NCBI GenBank assembly: GCA_963971405.1
Contig: OZ020485.1
Coordinates: 3,844,001-3,908,000, forward strand
DNA from: Psococerastis gibbosa
Lineage: Eukaryota > Arthropoda > Insecta > Psocodea > Psocidae
Length of the DNA stretch: 64,000 nt
Reading direction: 5' to 3'
Shown here: positions 33,186 through 45,142 of the stretch, piece after piece
Layout of the letters: every line of letters begins with the position of its first letter
How positions within the stretch are numbered: the first letter of the stretch is position 1
Notes under the pieces: generated by a model
What the model was told of the DNA's origin: nothing
What the model saw: the letters and a program-made list of their open reading frames with translations, nothing else
Databases searched by the model: none
Position numbers and translations under genes: made by a program

Positions 33186-34347
33186 GTACATTTCTTATGT
33201 TTATGTTTTTAGTTCAGTTACAATTGAATTGTATTGTACTACTGTATCCAAAATAATTCATTCATTCATTATTCAAATCTGTGAATCGTGAAAGACCACT
33301 CTTGAGCCTTCAAGCTAATAATGTTGCCACCAGCTGACGTCTTGTCATAGCGGCCTTTCGAAAGCACAGTTTTAAGGGATCTTGAAGCATATTGAAGAGT
33401 CAAAACTGGATCCTTTTTGCGGTAAGCTTTAATGAATTTAAAAGGATGACGATGTTGTGTCCATATTAAACAATTGTATGTTTTAGGTACATACTGTAGG
33501 TGCTATCTGTTTGAAAAATCTACAAGATGCTATTTTTATTTTATTTTTCTCCTACTGATTGTTTCTAGGGTATTGTTTATATGTTTTAAATTGTAATAAG
33601 TGATGTATTATTTGGACTGTGCCTGTTGGCAGCGCAATACAAGCTTTATTTATTTGGTCACCAAACTGTTTATTAAATGTTAAAACGCAATAGTATCAAC
33701 TAGAAATATTTAAAAATTATATTCGAAGAGAATATTTAAAAGGAAATGGCAAAAAGAATTCTAACGGCATTGCTGGAAATTACGGCGTGCCCAGGTAGCT
33801 TTTTATGAAGTCTCGTTTGTTAGCTCATTAGCTGACGAATGCTTCCAGACTGGTTGAAAATAAATGTGGTCCCTACGGCCTACACATACTACCATGGCGT
33901 TGGGCGCACTATTTTGTCTACATGTGGCTACAGCTACGGCACCTCTAACAAAACTATTCTAAACAGTGGTTTTCTATTATATGAAACAGCAGTTAACTTA
34001 CATTTCAAGTTCCAACGCCGATAGTAGGTAACTTTAACAGCTTTTAACTAGAGAATAAAATCTAGTGCAATTTTAATCGTTATGGACACCGACTTGAACA
34101 TGCGTCCGTCTCGGTCAAATAGCTCTGAGTATACCAAATATCTTTAAATACATTAATTTTTTATACTTAAATCAGTATTACTTTCCATTATCAAAAATAT
34201 TGCTAATGAACACATGTGCTTGTTATTAGTTTATTTTAGATTGAATTAAAAAATTAAAAGACAGACGCAACAACCACCAAACTTATTATATTATCAACGG
34301 CGGTGGGCGGCGACATCGGACATGACGGACATTCCCTTTCCCTAATC
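33186..34347. other. Stretch without a recognisable gene
   Basis: AT-rich. No supported coding, RNA or repeat feature. Confidence 0.4.
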
Positions 34348-35323
34348 CAGGGCTGCCGTTCGGAAAATTAAAATTATACGCAATGGAAGCGAAAAAGATA
34401 GGCAAAGATACGCAAGTTTAAAAAATAAAAAAAATAATGCATTATTTTTTTATTTATTGTTTTTTTTAATGTTTTCGTGCCCTAGTCGGTTATTTACTTA
34501 AAATTTTAATTTTTTACCTTCAAATTTCACACTTCCTTCTTGTTGGCAAAACTTTTTTCCCGCCAATTTTTGAAATCATCGAAATTTTCGCATGTAAACA
34601 TTTTAAACTTAAAAATTTAAATGCATGCATATGCCTAAGTTTAGCCAGTTAGTGGGATTTGATACTTTGTTCCCATTTCAATATTGGTTCCGGGCTGAGT
34701 AAAACATAGTTATTTCGGATGTGGTAACATGTCTAGAAGAAATATATAAGTATCCTAAAACCAGAAACTAGGACGCTCGGTCCACTGATTCTTCGGATTG
34801 GCTATACCGAAATTATAAGCGAAACATGGTATGATTAGGTCTAGTCACAGAGTTTTTAACATCGAGTGGCTGTAGTGTAGCCTGCACAAGATAAATACGC
34901 AATTTCGCTTGGTAAATAGTCCACAAAGGCTAAGTACAGAGATTGGACCGGGTCCAGGTATCCGTTCATCTATGCTGAAATGTGTAAGACTTCGAAATTT
35001 TTACGTTGGTACTTATCTCTGATAGTTGGCTTATGGTTAACGATCGCCCCGTAAGGGATATTATGGGTACCGCCGTCCCAGTTTATATATTTCTATGGTT
35101 TATATACCAACATATACCATCATATAACTCCCGCTAATTTTCAAATGCTAAAAAAATGGATTTTTTGTTATTGAATATTAAAGATTGCTTTCTCGCATTT
35201 TCTTTGTTCAAACTATATGAAATTATACGCAAATTATACGCATTTAACATTATACGCACAACGATACGCAAGCCTTCAAATTATACGCAAAATCGTATAA
35301 TTATACGGCAAACGGCAGCCCTG
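34348..35323. mobile_element. hAT-like non-autonomous DNA transposon with subterminal repeats
   Basis: Ends cagggctgccgtt (34348) and aacggcagccctg (to 35323) are perfect inverted repeats of the hAT type. Just inside them are many copies of attatacgca or its variants (near 34370, 34405, and at least five between 35221 and 35306), which resemble hAT transposase subterminal binding sites. The 976-bp interior has no transposase. The 8-bp flanks (ccctaatc and cccagggg) do not match, so the target duplication has decayed or the ends are shifted. Confidence 0.75.
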
Positions 35324-38289
35324 CCCAGGGGGCTGTCAACGCTGTATAAAATGGAATTTTGCCTTTCTTCCACTAAGAACCGTCTTCTGCTAAGTGGACG
35401 GAGATTATTTTTTCCGCACCGCGGCGCTTGCAGCGTTCCCGCTCAAATTCAAATTTTGGTCTGTAACATTTTAGTTGCCATATTCCAATGGAGATTAATA
35501 TTATTTTTTTTATATTCCATTATAATGACAGTTGACTGTATTTCAACGCTTATATTATGTAATGTGCCATTGGCAGTGTAAAGTCTAATAAGCTTACGTA
35601 TGATAAGTAGATAAGTATCGGTAATACAGTAGGCAGCGTTAGTCAATTGCAGTTCAAACGTTAAATTTCCACATTTCAATTTTATACATATACTTTTATA
35701 CTGTACTGAACATTCCTATTAATACGGTAGTTTATTTTTACTCTTTGGCGCTACAGTCTAGAGCCCGTAATGTCCTAAAAAACTTTTTCATAGCCCGTAC
35801 GTAGCACATTGTTTATTACTCTAGATTATTATTAGTAACCCATTCGTCCTATGTCGAATGCCTAATACCAACGACCAAAATTGATTGTTTTTTCCATTAG
35901 CAATCCGTTAAACGTCTTCGATGTCAACTTATACTATCTACTATACGAGGGATAATGGACACGATGAGAGAATGAGCCATGCTCAACATGGACAAAATGT
36001 ACATAGTCGTATGAATGACTTTACCAAGTCAAAACTGAAACCCATGAACGACCTTGGTCTACTAGGCAAGCCACAGCTACCCCGATGCCTTGTAGCCATT
36101 GCATCCGTGGTCGTCCCACTACTACCTATTCCTTCTCCCTAGGACTTATCACCCTTTTGACTGGCATATTATATATTCGTTCCACGTACCCACCCACCTG
36201 GCGTTTTTTTATATTTTATTTCGGCTCGTATTGGATGTTATTATAATGCGTAAGGCGGGTGATCGTTGCTACTGATTCACTACTCTCCTACCCTGATTTC
36301 CAGGCGCGGATCTACGGGGGGGCTATAGGCCCCCATTAGGGTCCTCAAAATGCGGAAAACTCCACTATTTCAGTTCTATTTTCCACAAATTTTCTCCCGT
36401 GGGAGACCCCCGGGCCCCCTCGTGCTCGATTGTATTAATTACCTATAACATAGGAGCCTAGCCTAAGAAATACAAATTATTGCAATATTTTTGATGGGAG
36501 GCTCGACAGCAGATGCTAATGCAATGCAATGCATGACAGATATATACATTAACCTAAAACCACTTTTTTTAGTTCCTGAGACCTCAAAACGCGTAATCAA
36601 CTGAAATCCCGAAGTAGAAAATTTCGACCATCAAAAAGCTATCGCTATACTACGTAGGCCTACAAATAGAAAAGCAATAAACAGAGATGGCTTGGAAAGT
36701 AATTACCTGTAAAGGATTTATTTCCTGCTGTTACAACACTTGGAGGTAGTTGTTTTTTCAGGGTTGTTGGGGTAGAAAATTGTGTGGCTATGTTTAAATG
36801 AATAAAAATGCATCAAGATTTGATTTTCTTCTAAGCATAGAGGCAATTTCCCTTCCCATTTAACAGACTTAGGACTGTCCAGAGAGAAAAGTCATAGAAA
36901 ACGGAGTCATGTAAGTTTGAGGTAACCTGTAACGAAGCACGACTCCTTATTTACAGCGTGCATGACTATTATCTCTGGGTATGGTTACAAAATGCCCCTA
37001 TGACCATGTTAATACACCAAAACAACAAACGGCGTTTGAACTGATTTCTTCAGTATATGTATATGTACGTACTTACAGAGTTTATTTCCTACATTCAAGT
37101 CAACCACTGGATTGGACAAAAAAATCTAGTGTCTCGTACTTATATCGGATTATCGGTCGGTATTACTTATATTTGTATTTTATTGGACTTTTACTGTAGG
37201 TCTGCTTGCAAATACAGGTACCTGCATATACAATGCACCTGTAAATGATACGAATTTCATTATGAGCGTATGGCTGATGGTTAGGCATTAACCACTTTAA
37301 AAATAAGTAATAATAATAATAATAATATAAACATACAATAAGGGACGCTTGAGCGAATTAATTCTGCACTTTGACTTGAAGAAATGTAGAAAATAAACCA
37401 GGCAAGTACGTACAGTACGTGCATAGAGAAGAAGTTAGTCAGCATCCTCGAAAGTTTTCCTTTTTTCTTTCAACAGATGAATCTGTCATCCTTTATAATA
37501 TTGCGGAGTAGCAGGCGTAGTGAGTTTTACAATCCCTTGCCAAGTGAAATTATTAACTTTATCCATAGACCTAAAAACAAAAAACCGTTATTAGAGGGGT
37601 ATTTGTAAAAACGGCTCAATCCATATAGGCTAAAAACAAAATACATATCTCTCTTACTATAAGTACTAACTTACGAAAGTCAATGCTTAACAAACGGGGT
37701 TTACCTACGAAAATAACACGTAAAAAAAGTAACACCTGCAGTTTAGATTAACTACTGTAAACATTTTTTTTTACTTTCATAGTAACATAATAAAATGTCA
37801 GGGAGGACCGCAGGACCCTTGGTCTGTAACAAGAAGGTGCACAAGACTAACATCTGGAAAGTGAAGAACTGAGTCTCCACCCCGTGGGAATAACAAGGCG
37901 CCTTAAAAGCATAGTAAAAAAAAATTAACACTAAATTTTTAACGACGAAAAATGTGCCATATTTTATGATTACACGTTATTTTTCAGCTGCAGTAGTTTT
38001 ACTAGAAATTTACACTGCTGCTACAATTATGTCCCAAAACCAGAAAGAAGTCACAAATCTGACTACACCATCACGCCGTACCGTATAATATAGCTTATGT
38101 CTAAAGGATTCTACTTGTACTTGGTACCTATAGTGACAAAAAATGGCCAGTGATTTTCTTTTGAAAGTTTTCACATTTTGGGGTAAGCTTTGCCTATGTT
38201 AAACCTTGTGGGCAACAGCGCCCGCTATTGAACTATACACTTACAGTACATTTAATTATCAATAAAAATTTTCTGTCTATCTGGAAATT
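35324..38289. other. Long stretch without a recognisable gene
   Basis: Includes a GC-rich block at 35391-35440 (agtggacggag then ccgcggcg) that recurs at 58952-58995, a small G/C-run repeat at about 36302-36420, and an aat-type microsatellite at about 37307-37326. No coding feature is supported. Confidence 0.4.
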
Positions 38290-40195
38290 CCTGAACTATA
38301 AGACTCCAAATCAACGGTGGTCCTGTTTTCACGCAAACATCGAAATCCTACAATTTGTGTGGATGGCCGATCCCTCAGCCTGCTATTTGACCGAAAATGC
38401 CTTCGAAAGCCACAAATTACCCAGATTCTGAGGACACGCGGCGTGAGGCTGAGCCTTTTGCGTGTATTTGCTGGCACCAGCTAGGGAGCACATCCTAAAT
38501 CAGTGATAATATTATACAAATCCAAAATATTGTCGGTAATAGAGTAGGCTATAGTGCGGTTTTGCTGCAAAAGTTAGCGAAGATGCATTATATTAAACTC
38601 GAACGGGTGCAATGGCGAGCAATTCGAATAGCCCTTGGAGCTATGAGAACTACTTCAACACAACTAACGTCTTAGAGGTAATGGCAGGTGCCAGTCCGTT
38701 ATGCATACGATTGAAATTGGTGACCATGAGGTAGCTGCTAAAAAGTTTGGCTACTGGGGCACAAGTTTGGAAATACTAGCTGCGTTTGGGCCCACAATCT
38801 ACTGGTTAATCTGTTGGGAGAAGCCGTGCAGTCCAGGGGAAAACTGGAGCACCTGCCTCAAAGGAGTTTTGAAATTGGTCGCTTATGTTCTCCCTTAGTT
38901 TGTCTGTATCTGCTAAATAGGTACCTTTCGGGGCATGCCTAAGGAGTTACTAAGCCAACTTTCAGGGAGTTTTGTGCCTCAGAGGGATTGGATTTTGTAA
39001 CACAGATTTACAGAGATGGATCTAGTTCACCACATGGGGTTGGGGCTGCTTCTTAAATTAAGGGTGGGCAACATAGGTCATAGATCAGTGGCATTGGAAA
39101 CAACCGCATCGCCCTTCACAGCAGAGCTTGCTGCCATCCGAATGGCAGGCGAGTTCATCAAATCAACTCGGGCAGGAGGAGATAGATTCGCAATCTTCTT
39201 TGACTCAGCGCAGCGTCTGCTCTTTTTTTTGCGGTTTTTGCCCAGTCCCAAAATCACCACATAGTGGTTAATGACAATAGAGGAGATTTAGCCGGTGATG
39301 GGTACAAAGTCAGATTGTACTGGGTGCCTGCTCATGTAATGTAATAATAATCATTCGTGTATTTTTTAACATTTATACGGATTTTGTATCAAGGGCGGAT
39401 CCAGCGAAAAATTTAGGGGGAGTTCAAAAATTGTATGTAAGTTTGAAAGGTAAATTTTTTGTTGAAAATTTGAGTTTTATTCAATTAACAACTTTTTTAA
39501 TACTACCATATGAATTTACTAATTTAGGGGGTCATGACCCTCCTGACCCCCCCCCCCCCCCTGTGGATCCGCCATTGCATTGCAATATTGCAGGTATCAC
39601 GGGCAATGTATAGAAGCCGATGGATGGGCAAAACTATACAATAATTCAGGTAGCCCGACCTACGACTATATTGATGTCAGGGACTGCCATAGGCCGATGC
39701 CGTCATGTGTGGCAGCAAATTGGGACTGCAATGAGAGAGGGCGGTACTGTCACTCAATCCTCCCCAGGGTGGCATGGTGGCATACAGTTGTCACGAGGCG
39801 TGGTAACGCCTGATATCTCGACACACCAGAACGAAGTGTCACCTGCAGTGAATGTCAATTGTGGACTCTACCTCTTGCGATCAGTGTGGCCAGCCGGAAA
39901 CGGTGGAACATATTTTATGGGATTACCAACGCGTGGATCTAGTCGCGAGTGATAGACTCACAGTTGCCATTCGTCAAGGTTTGGGGGACTCGGTCACGGA
40001 AGTAAGCGATGGCTCTTCAATTAGGGGTATCATCGGTCTTGCAATGCTTCACAAGGGAGTTGGACGATGTGTCACGATTTAGAAGTGACTAAGTTTGTGC
40101 TCCACCTCGGCCTGCTACATCAGGTTGCTGCAAGCCCATATTTCCAACATGGAGCACTGTGTTCCCACAAGCTAAGCTAGTGTCGTCTATGCTAT
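38290..40195 (+). pseudogene. 5'-truncated RNase H-bearing LINE remnant
   Basis: Begins in the RT palm/thumb: STVVLFSRKH (about 38310), LSLLRVFAGTS and AHPKSVI (about 38450-38510), VQWRAIRIALGAMRTT (about 38610) and LEVMAGASPL (about 38672). RNase H follows: TAELAAIRMAGEFIKS (about 39118), AIFFDSAQ (about 39191) and RLYWVPAHV / GITGNVEADGWAKL, which are split by an insert at 39339-39590. The end carries a CDQCGQPETVEHILWDY knuckle (about 39876). Several frameshifts break it. The 3' end (gtgtcgtctatgctata) resembles that of the LINE at 1.6-4.2 kb and passes into a TAGGA repeat, which is probably the element's own tail. Confidence 0.75.
39339..39590. mobile_element. Small non-autonomous element inside the LINE RNase H domain
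   Basis: It separates the RNase H motif halves PAHV and GITGNVEAD. The core 39393-39573 has inverted ends gggcggatcc and ggatccgcc and an internal C run, the same layout as 14420-14604. Flanking bases (39339-39392) may belong to an older insertion step. Confidence 0.65.
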
Positions 40196-40231
40196 AGGAT
40201 AGGATAGGATAGGATAGGTAAGGATAGTTAT
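40195..40231 (+). repeat. TAGGA pentanucleotide repeat (LINE tail)
   Basis: About seven units of ataggat-type pentamers right after the LINE 3' end, consistent with a LINE simple-repeat tail. Confidence 0.85.
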
Positions 40232-42605
40232 CAACTATAGGTATATATTAGACAGGTGAAAATCATACAAATAATGGAAAAATACAAAGGATCAGATATG
40301 CCTATGGGCGTAATACCTACCACCATCACCCTCATGAATTCGGAAAAAAAAAAAAAATGGAGGACCCGTCAGGAAGGATAGGACTCGGAGATTTGGTGTA
40401 GACATGGATTATCACTTTGGTCACTTCTTGGCTCGTGTGAAGGTATGTGAATTTTTGTGCTTGGTATACTACTGCGCTACTGCGTACATACTACTACATT
40501 TCGCATTCGCACATCGTCTGTTTTGGGTGAGAAAGCCTACTCCAGAGAACATAATGAAGAAAACTAGGTTGCTCATGGGGAGATGAGCTTCTATGTATCG
40601 GAATCTTATATTTCCCAGTTCAACCTCATTGCAAAATTGTCAATCTTAGTCAATTTTAATAGAACCTTTTTCAGTTGAGCCAATCCATTCTCAATGCAGC
40701 GGATTAGATGCACAAAATCGTTTCAATGTAGGGTTCACTGTCTATACCCCAGTAGACAGTGTGGAGTGGGTGAACTCGTTATAAATATAGAAAATTCTCC
40801 GCTCCCAGTTTTTTTCAGCGACAACTTTGTGGCTTGAACATTTTCTCAATGTCAATACAATAAAGCAACTTTTTTTCTAATATCTCAGGCAACAACTTAG
40901 CGCAAGAGCGTGGACCTTGAATTAGACGCTGTAAGGTCTATGTAGGTATACATCGGTATGAACGTAAAACTACGCAATTTAAACTCTTCACGCAATTTCA
41001 TCTGGGTACACTATTTCTGGTCTGAGTCTCAACGAGGCGTGGTGATTGAGGGTGGCATCATAGGCTATTGTACCAGATCATTGGCGTTTGATAGGTTAGG
41101 TTTATACAGACGATCGCTGTGGGGATGCTTGCAGTGCAGTTGAATGGACAATGGGCATCCCTTGACCACTGAGTGGGGTGTAGGTTGGGTTGTACGGGAG
41201 GTGATCGGTAGCTTGTCTACTAAAAGGACGATCGAAGCTTTGCCATGGAGTCAAGCTTTTGGAGTAGCGAGGCAGGTGATGAGGCAGATGGGAACATCTC
41301 GGCGCTCTGAATTTTCCAGAGAGGGCGATGGCACTAAATTGTCACATTTTAAGAACTACAAAGATCTACACCAACCAACGAACACATGGTAAAATTTGAC
41401 AGAAACAGTACATAGGTAATAAGGCCGATACTAAAAATTTAAGTGATGCTTATCGAGTTATTATCTTTATATATTTATAAATATATTCCTTAGTAGCAGG
41501 GGAGTACCAGCCGAAGAAGAAGATTAAAAATTCACTTTTTTCCTTTGACAATATTCATTGACAATTTTTCAAACAATACGATACTGTACATCGTAGCTAC
41601 TCAAGTTTTCACTTATCGAGTGATCTTGAAAAACATACTTTTATTTATTAATTCCTCATGATAAATTAATTATATTGATAATAAAGGCAAGCGTCACTTA
41701 AATTTTAAGTAGGTATCAGTCATTGTCTGATCGGGCCTACATGGTAGTTCACAAGCACATATCAGTTTTATTTCGGGGTAGGATTTTTTCCCAACAAGTG
41801 TTATTTTAGCCCAAAGCAAAATTCAACTATAGCTGTTGCCAAAATTACCATAATCAGGTATATGGTAACGGTAAGGTACCCTTCTGAAATTGGGGCCCCC
41901 TAGAAAGTTGAATAGGCGGATTGAACTAGCTACAGCCATTTTGTTGGACTAGGTTCAGAGTGTACAATACAGTTTATTAGTAATAAAAATTAAAAATATT
42001 TTGGCATTTCTACCAGTGAAAAACATTACTTTCTACCCAGCAAAAAATAGAAGCAAATAACGTTTAAGTCTACATTTTTAAATTTCGGGGTAGGAACGAT
42101 CCTTAACTCTGGGTACGTCCTTGGAAGTTTAAACATATGTTTGTTTCATTTATTAATTTGCTATACCTATGTGGCTATGAATCTGAATATGCTATGGTAA
42201 TTAGGTATGTGGAACTGGGTTTATTCTAAGAAGAGAGCATTTCAGTTCATATCGGTGATGTACAATTCGGGGTCGAAGATGAAAAGAAAGCTCAAGTCGA
42301 GCTAACTCATGGGGGCCTGGAACACTAAGAAAGGTGAACTATATGGAGATGACTTCTTAGTTTGGACAGTTGTGAGAAGGAAATACAGTATGCAGGCTTT
42401 ATATTATTATGAACAGGTGACTGGCACAAAGGGAGGGCTGTAAGGAAGAACAATAAATGAGGCCCTCTATTACATATATTTCTCATGAAAGATCTATCGT
42501 AGAGCGATAAACAAGACGTCATATAACCTAGAAAAAACAGTCGTCTATGCTTTGATTGATGTACATCATGTTGTCGTCGATTTTATAAAAATAATTCAAT
42601 GAGAA
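40232..42605. other. Long stretch without a recognisable gene
   Basis: AT-rich. Short frames only; no exon with domain or splice support. Confidence 0.4.
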
Positions 42606-43356
42606 CAGTGGCGTAGCCAGATTTTTTTTTTGGAGGGAGTCCAGTTTTCATGCAACATCAATACATAAAGTTTGCCCGTTTACGATAGGTTTTCGATTGG
42701 GGTGGTGTTTCATTTGGCGCCCCCCCCCACTATTTTGTTAAAATAGTAGAAAACTAGGAAAGCCGTCCTCATGGACGTTAGCATCTCCTACTTAGGGGCA
42801 TGATCTTAATTTCCCCACCCGAGGGGTTGGGGGCTGAAGGGGGGCCCGGGGTCCCCCCGGGAAAGGTTTGTGGAAAAATAGGCCTGAAATTGTGGAATTT
42901 AACACATTTTGATGCATATACGTCTTGTATTGCAATAGGTTAAACCTATTGTAATAATGTATAGGTTTTACAGCCGAAGAATAGTTTTGTAGATCTACTG
43001 AAAGAAAGGGGGGCCTGGGGGCCTTCCCCGGGGGAATTATTTTTGAAAAAGATGTAAAAATAGTCGAATTTACGCACATTGAATGCAGCTATGTTCATAT
43101 TTTTCATATGAAGAATATTACAGCTAACTAGGGGGGCCCGGGGGATACCGTGGGGAATGTTTTTGAAAGATAGGCCTGAAATAGTTTGTCGGCAAAAACA
43201 TTTTGATTTTTCAGACGGTAACATTAACAAAACTGGAAACAGGTGGACCGGGGTCTCCCCGGGGAATTTTTTTGAATAAATATCTGAAAAATTGTATGTT
43301 TTGCAAAAACAAAAATTCCGGACCCCACTGACCCCCCCCCCTTGCCTACGCCACTG
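42606..43356. mobile_element. Non-autonomous element with cagtggcgtag ends and internal GC-box repeats
   Basis: Ends cagtggcgtag (42606) and ctacgccactg (to 43356) are inverted repeats. The inside holds four degenerate direct repeats, each with a ccccgggg-type block followed by aatttttttgaaaaata and a cacattttgat-like motif (starting near 42838, 43009, 43131 and 43231). No transposase. The 8-bp flanks do not match. Confidence 0.65.
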
Positions 43357-44619
43357 TTAAGGGGGCTACAAGATATGGGTGTTTGATTGTTATGAGCGGC
43401 GCATCCGCAATCTTATCTAGGGCGGGCACAATCACTTTTTCTTACGTAAATCATAAATCTCGTAAATCGACTTTATAATGAAGTTTTGAAGATTGAAGAT
43501 TATAAATAAATTTTATTGAATTAAGCTCAAACTTCTTTATGGGCACCGGTATAGGCTGTACAGTAGATAGAAGAACTGGGTTATGAACCGGAAGGTCAAT
43601 GGAGGCTAGACGACATAATAGGAAACCCAACCGTATTGGTTACCGAGAGGGTAAAACGTGGTTGCCGGCCATGATGTCAGCCACGAAACCCTTTTGATAT
43701 CCACCATGGGAGTGTATGGGAGTACTCCAATAGCGTATTAGCGTCGAGTTTGTTGTTTCACAGTACCACTACACACTACAGGGGTTGATACACAGTATTC
43801 AGTAGTACGGAACTCTGAAACACCAGGCGAGCTACTTCACGAACATCCATTTACCTACTGATGATAGAAACGATAGGGGAAATATGCTGTACATATTCTT
43901 CTCAAAAGAGTTACAATATAGGGATTGGTTTGCAGCGAGTATTGCAGAGGCAGTCCCAGACCTCATAAAAGGGGGAGGCACTTGTCAGTGTCGTAACGAT
44001 AGGTTTTCGAAGGTGTAAATTGGTGCCTCTCCACCCACTTTCATAAAAGGAGTCAGGAGTCAGAAGGCTGAGTTATTGGGGTTTTACGCATTTTCAGAGC
44101 AATATTATATTATAGGTAATTAATGCAATTGAGCAGAGAGGGGGGGGGGGGTGGGCGAGGTTCTCCCCCGGGAGAAAAGTTGTGAAAACTAGGACTGAAA
44201 TAGTGGGGTATTACGCATTTTGAGGAACTTATGTGCCAGCATATTTAGTATATGCGAAATATCTCAATAGAACCCCATATAACACCACAGAATCTTGTTT
44301 TGAATTCAAACACTAAAAACTATTGAAACATGCCGATGTACTCAAGCTGACTTTAGGCGATCAGACCACTTCACTAACAAAAGCATTGTGTGTACAATTT
44401 AAGTTTGGAATCGAAACCAAATTCTCTTTTAGCCAAAGGGCTTGTCGTAAGCGGTAATGAAAATCTCACAAACATGGGAGACAATCTATATGAATCAGTG
44501 GGCAAAAATACGATATTTAAGCATTAATGATAATGTAGTGGGAAAGGCCTGGAAAAATATTTAGCGGACTTACATCCTTAAAAAATCTCCGACTATGTTC
44601 AGTTGCACTCTGTAGGCTT
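43357..44619. other. No gene recognised; one more GC-box repeat
   Basis: At about 44136-44240 lies another copy of the GC-box unit (gaggttctcccccgggag, then a tattacgcattttgagg motif) found inside the element at 42606-43356. Otherwise unassigned. Confidence 0.4.
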
Positions 44620-44800
44620 CTAAAATTGTATCTTAGAGGCTTCGCAGCAACTGAAACTGAGTTGCTACGAATCCTCAGAGACACAATTTTAGAAGACTAC
44701 ATAGCGTCACTGAATATGTCGACCGCAAATGTTGATAAAACGTTTGGAAGTCCACTTCCGGATCGACCAGGGTCCATTAGCGGGGAATTTACTGCTTTAT
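44620..44800 (+). mobile_element. Penelope-like 3' UTR fragment
   Basis: Matches the family 3' UTR from the GTTGCTACG block to about CCATTAGC. The hammerhead equivalent (44710-44745) is decayed: CUGAAUA and GAUAAAAC replace the core bases. Confidence 0.7.
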
Positions 44801-44877
44801 CATCGTACAATGGATATAAATTGCTAACAAAACCAAGCCATTGTAATAAAACGAGACTCGGAATGATTTTCTATGGC

Positions 44878-45138
44878 CTATACCATTGCATTGGCGGGCA
44901 CTTCTGCAATGCCACATTTCCACTCATTCAGCTGCTGTTTCATTGCAGCCAATTGAGAGCGTGACGGACTCGAAATTTTTTTAGGGGCGCATGTTTTTGG
45001 CCCATTCAAGACAACGTTGACAAAGTGAAGCATGTACAGACCACATTCATTGCCGTTCGTCTGCTGGGGAGCGGGACACATTTTAAAAGATATACTAGGG
45101 CCAATATTCTTTTGCAACAGGTTTTTGAAATTCTGGGC
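44878..45138 (-). pseudogene. C-terminal part of the THAP transposase-C48 protease gene, beyond the gypsy insertion
   Basis: Continues the frame of the gene at 55498-58677 once the gypsy element and one copy of the cgtt target duplication are discounted. It encodes 86 residues and then a TAG stop. It holds the second half of a Ulp1/SENP8-type protease: the Gln of the oxyanion hole and the catalytic Cys in PQQTNGNECGLYMLHFVN. The tail is Ser/Lys rich with a short helix (AAMKQQLNEWK). On its own the fragment has no start codon and no catalytic His or Asp, so it is inert while split. Confidence 0.9.
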
Positions 45139-45142
45139 CGTT

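Noticed and set aside
43850..43880. ctgatgatagaaacg as a hammerhead core
   Set aside because: CUGAUGA and GAAA are separated by only two bases, so stem II cannot form.
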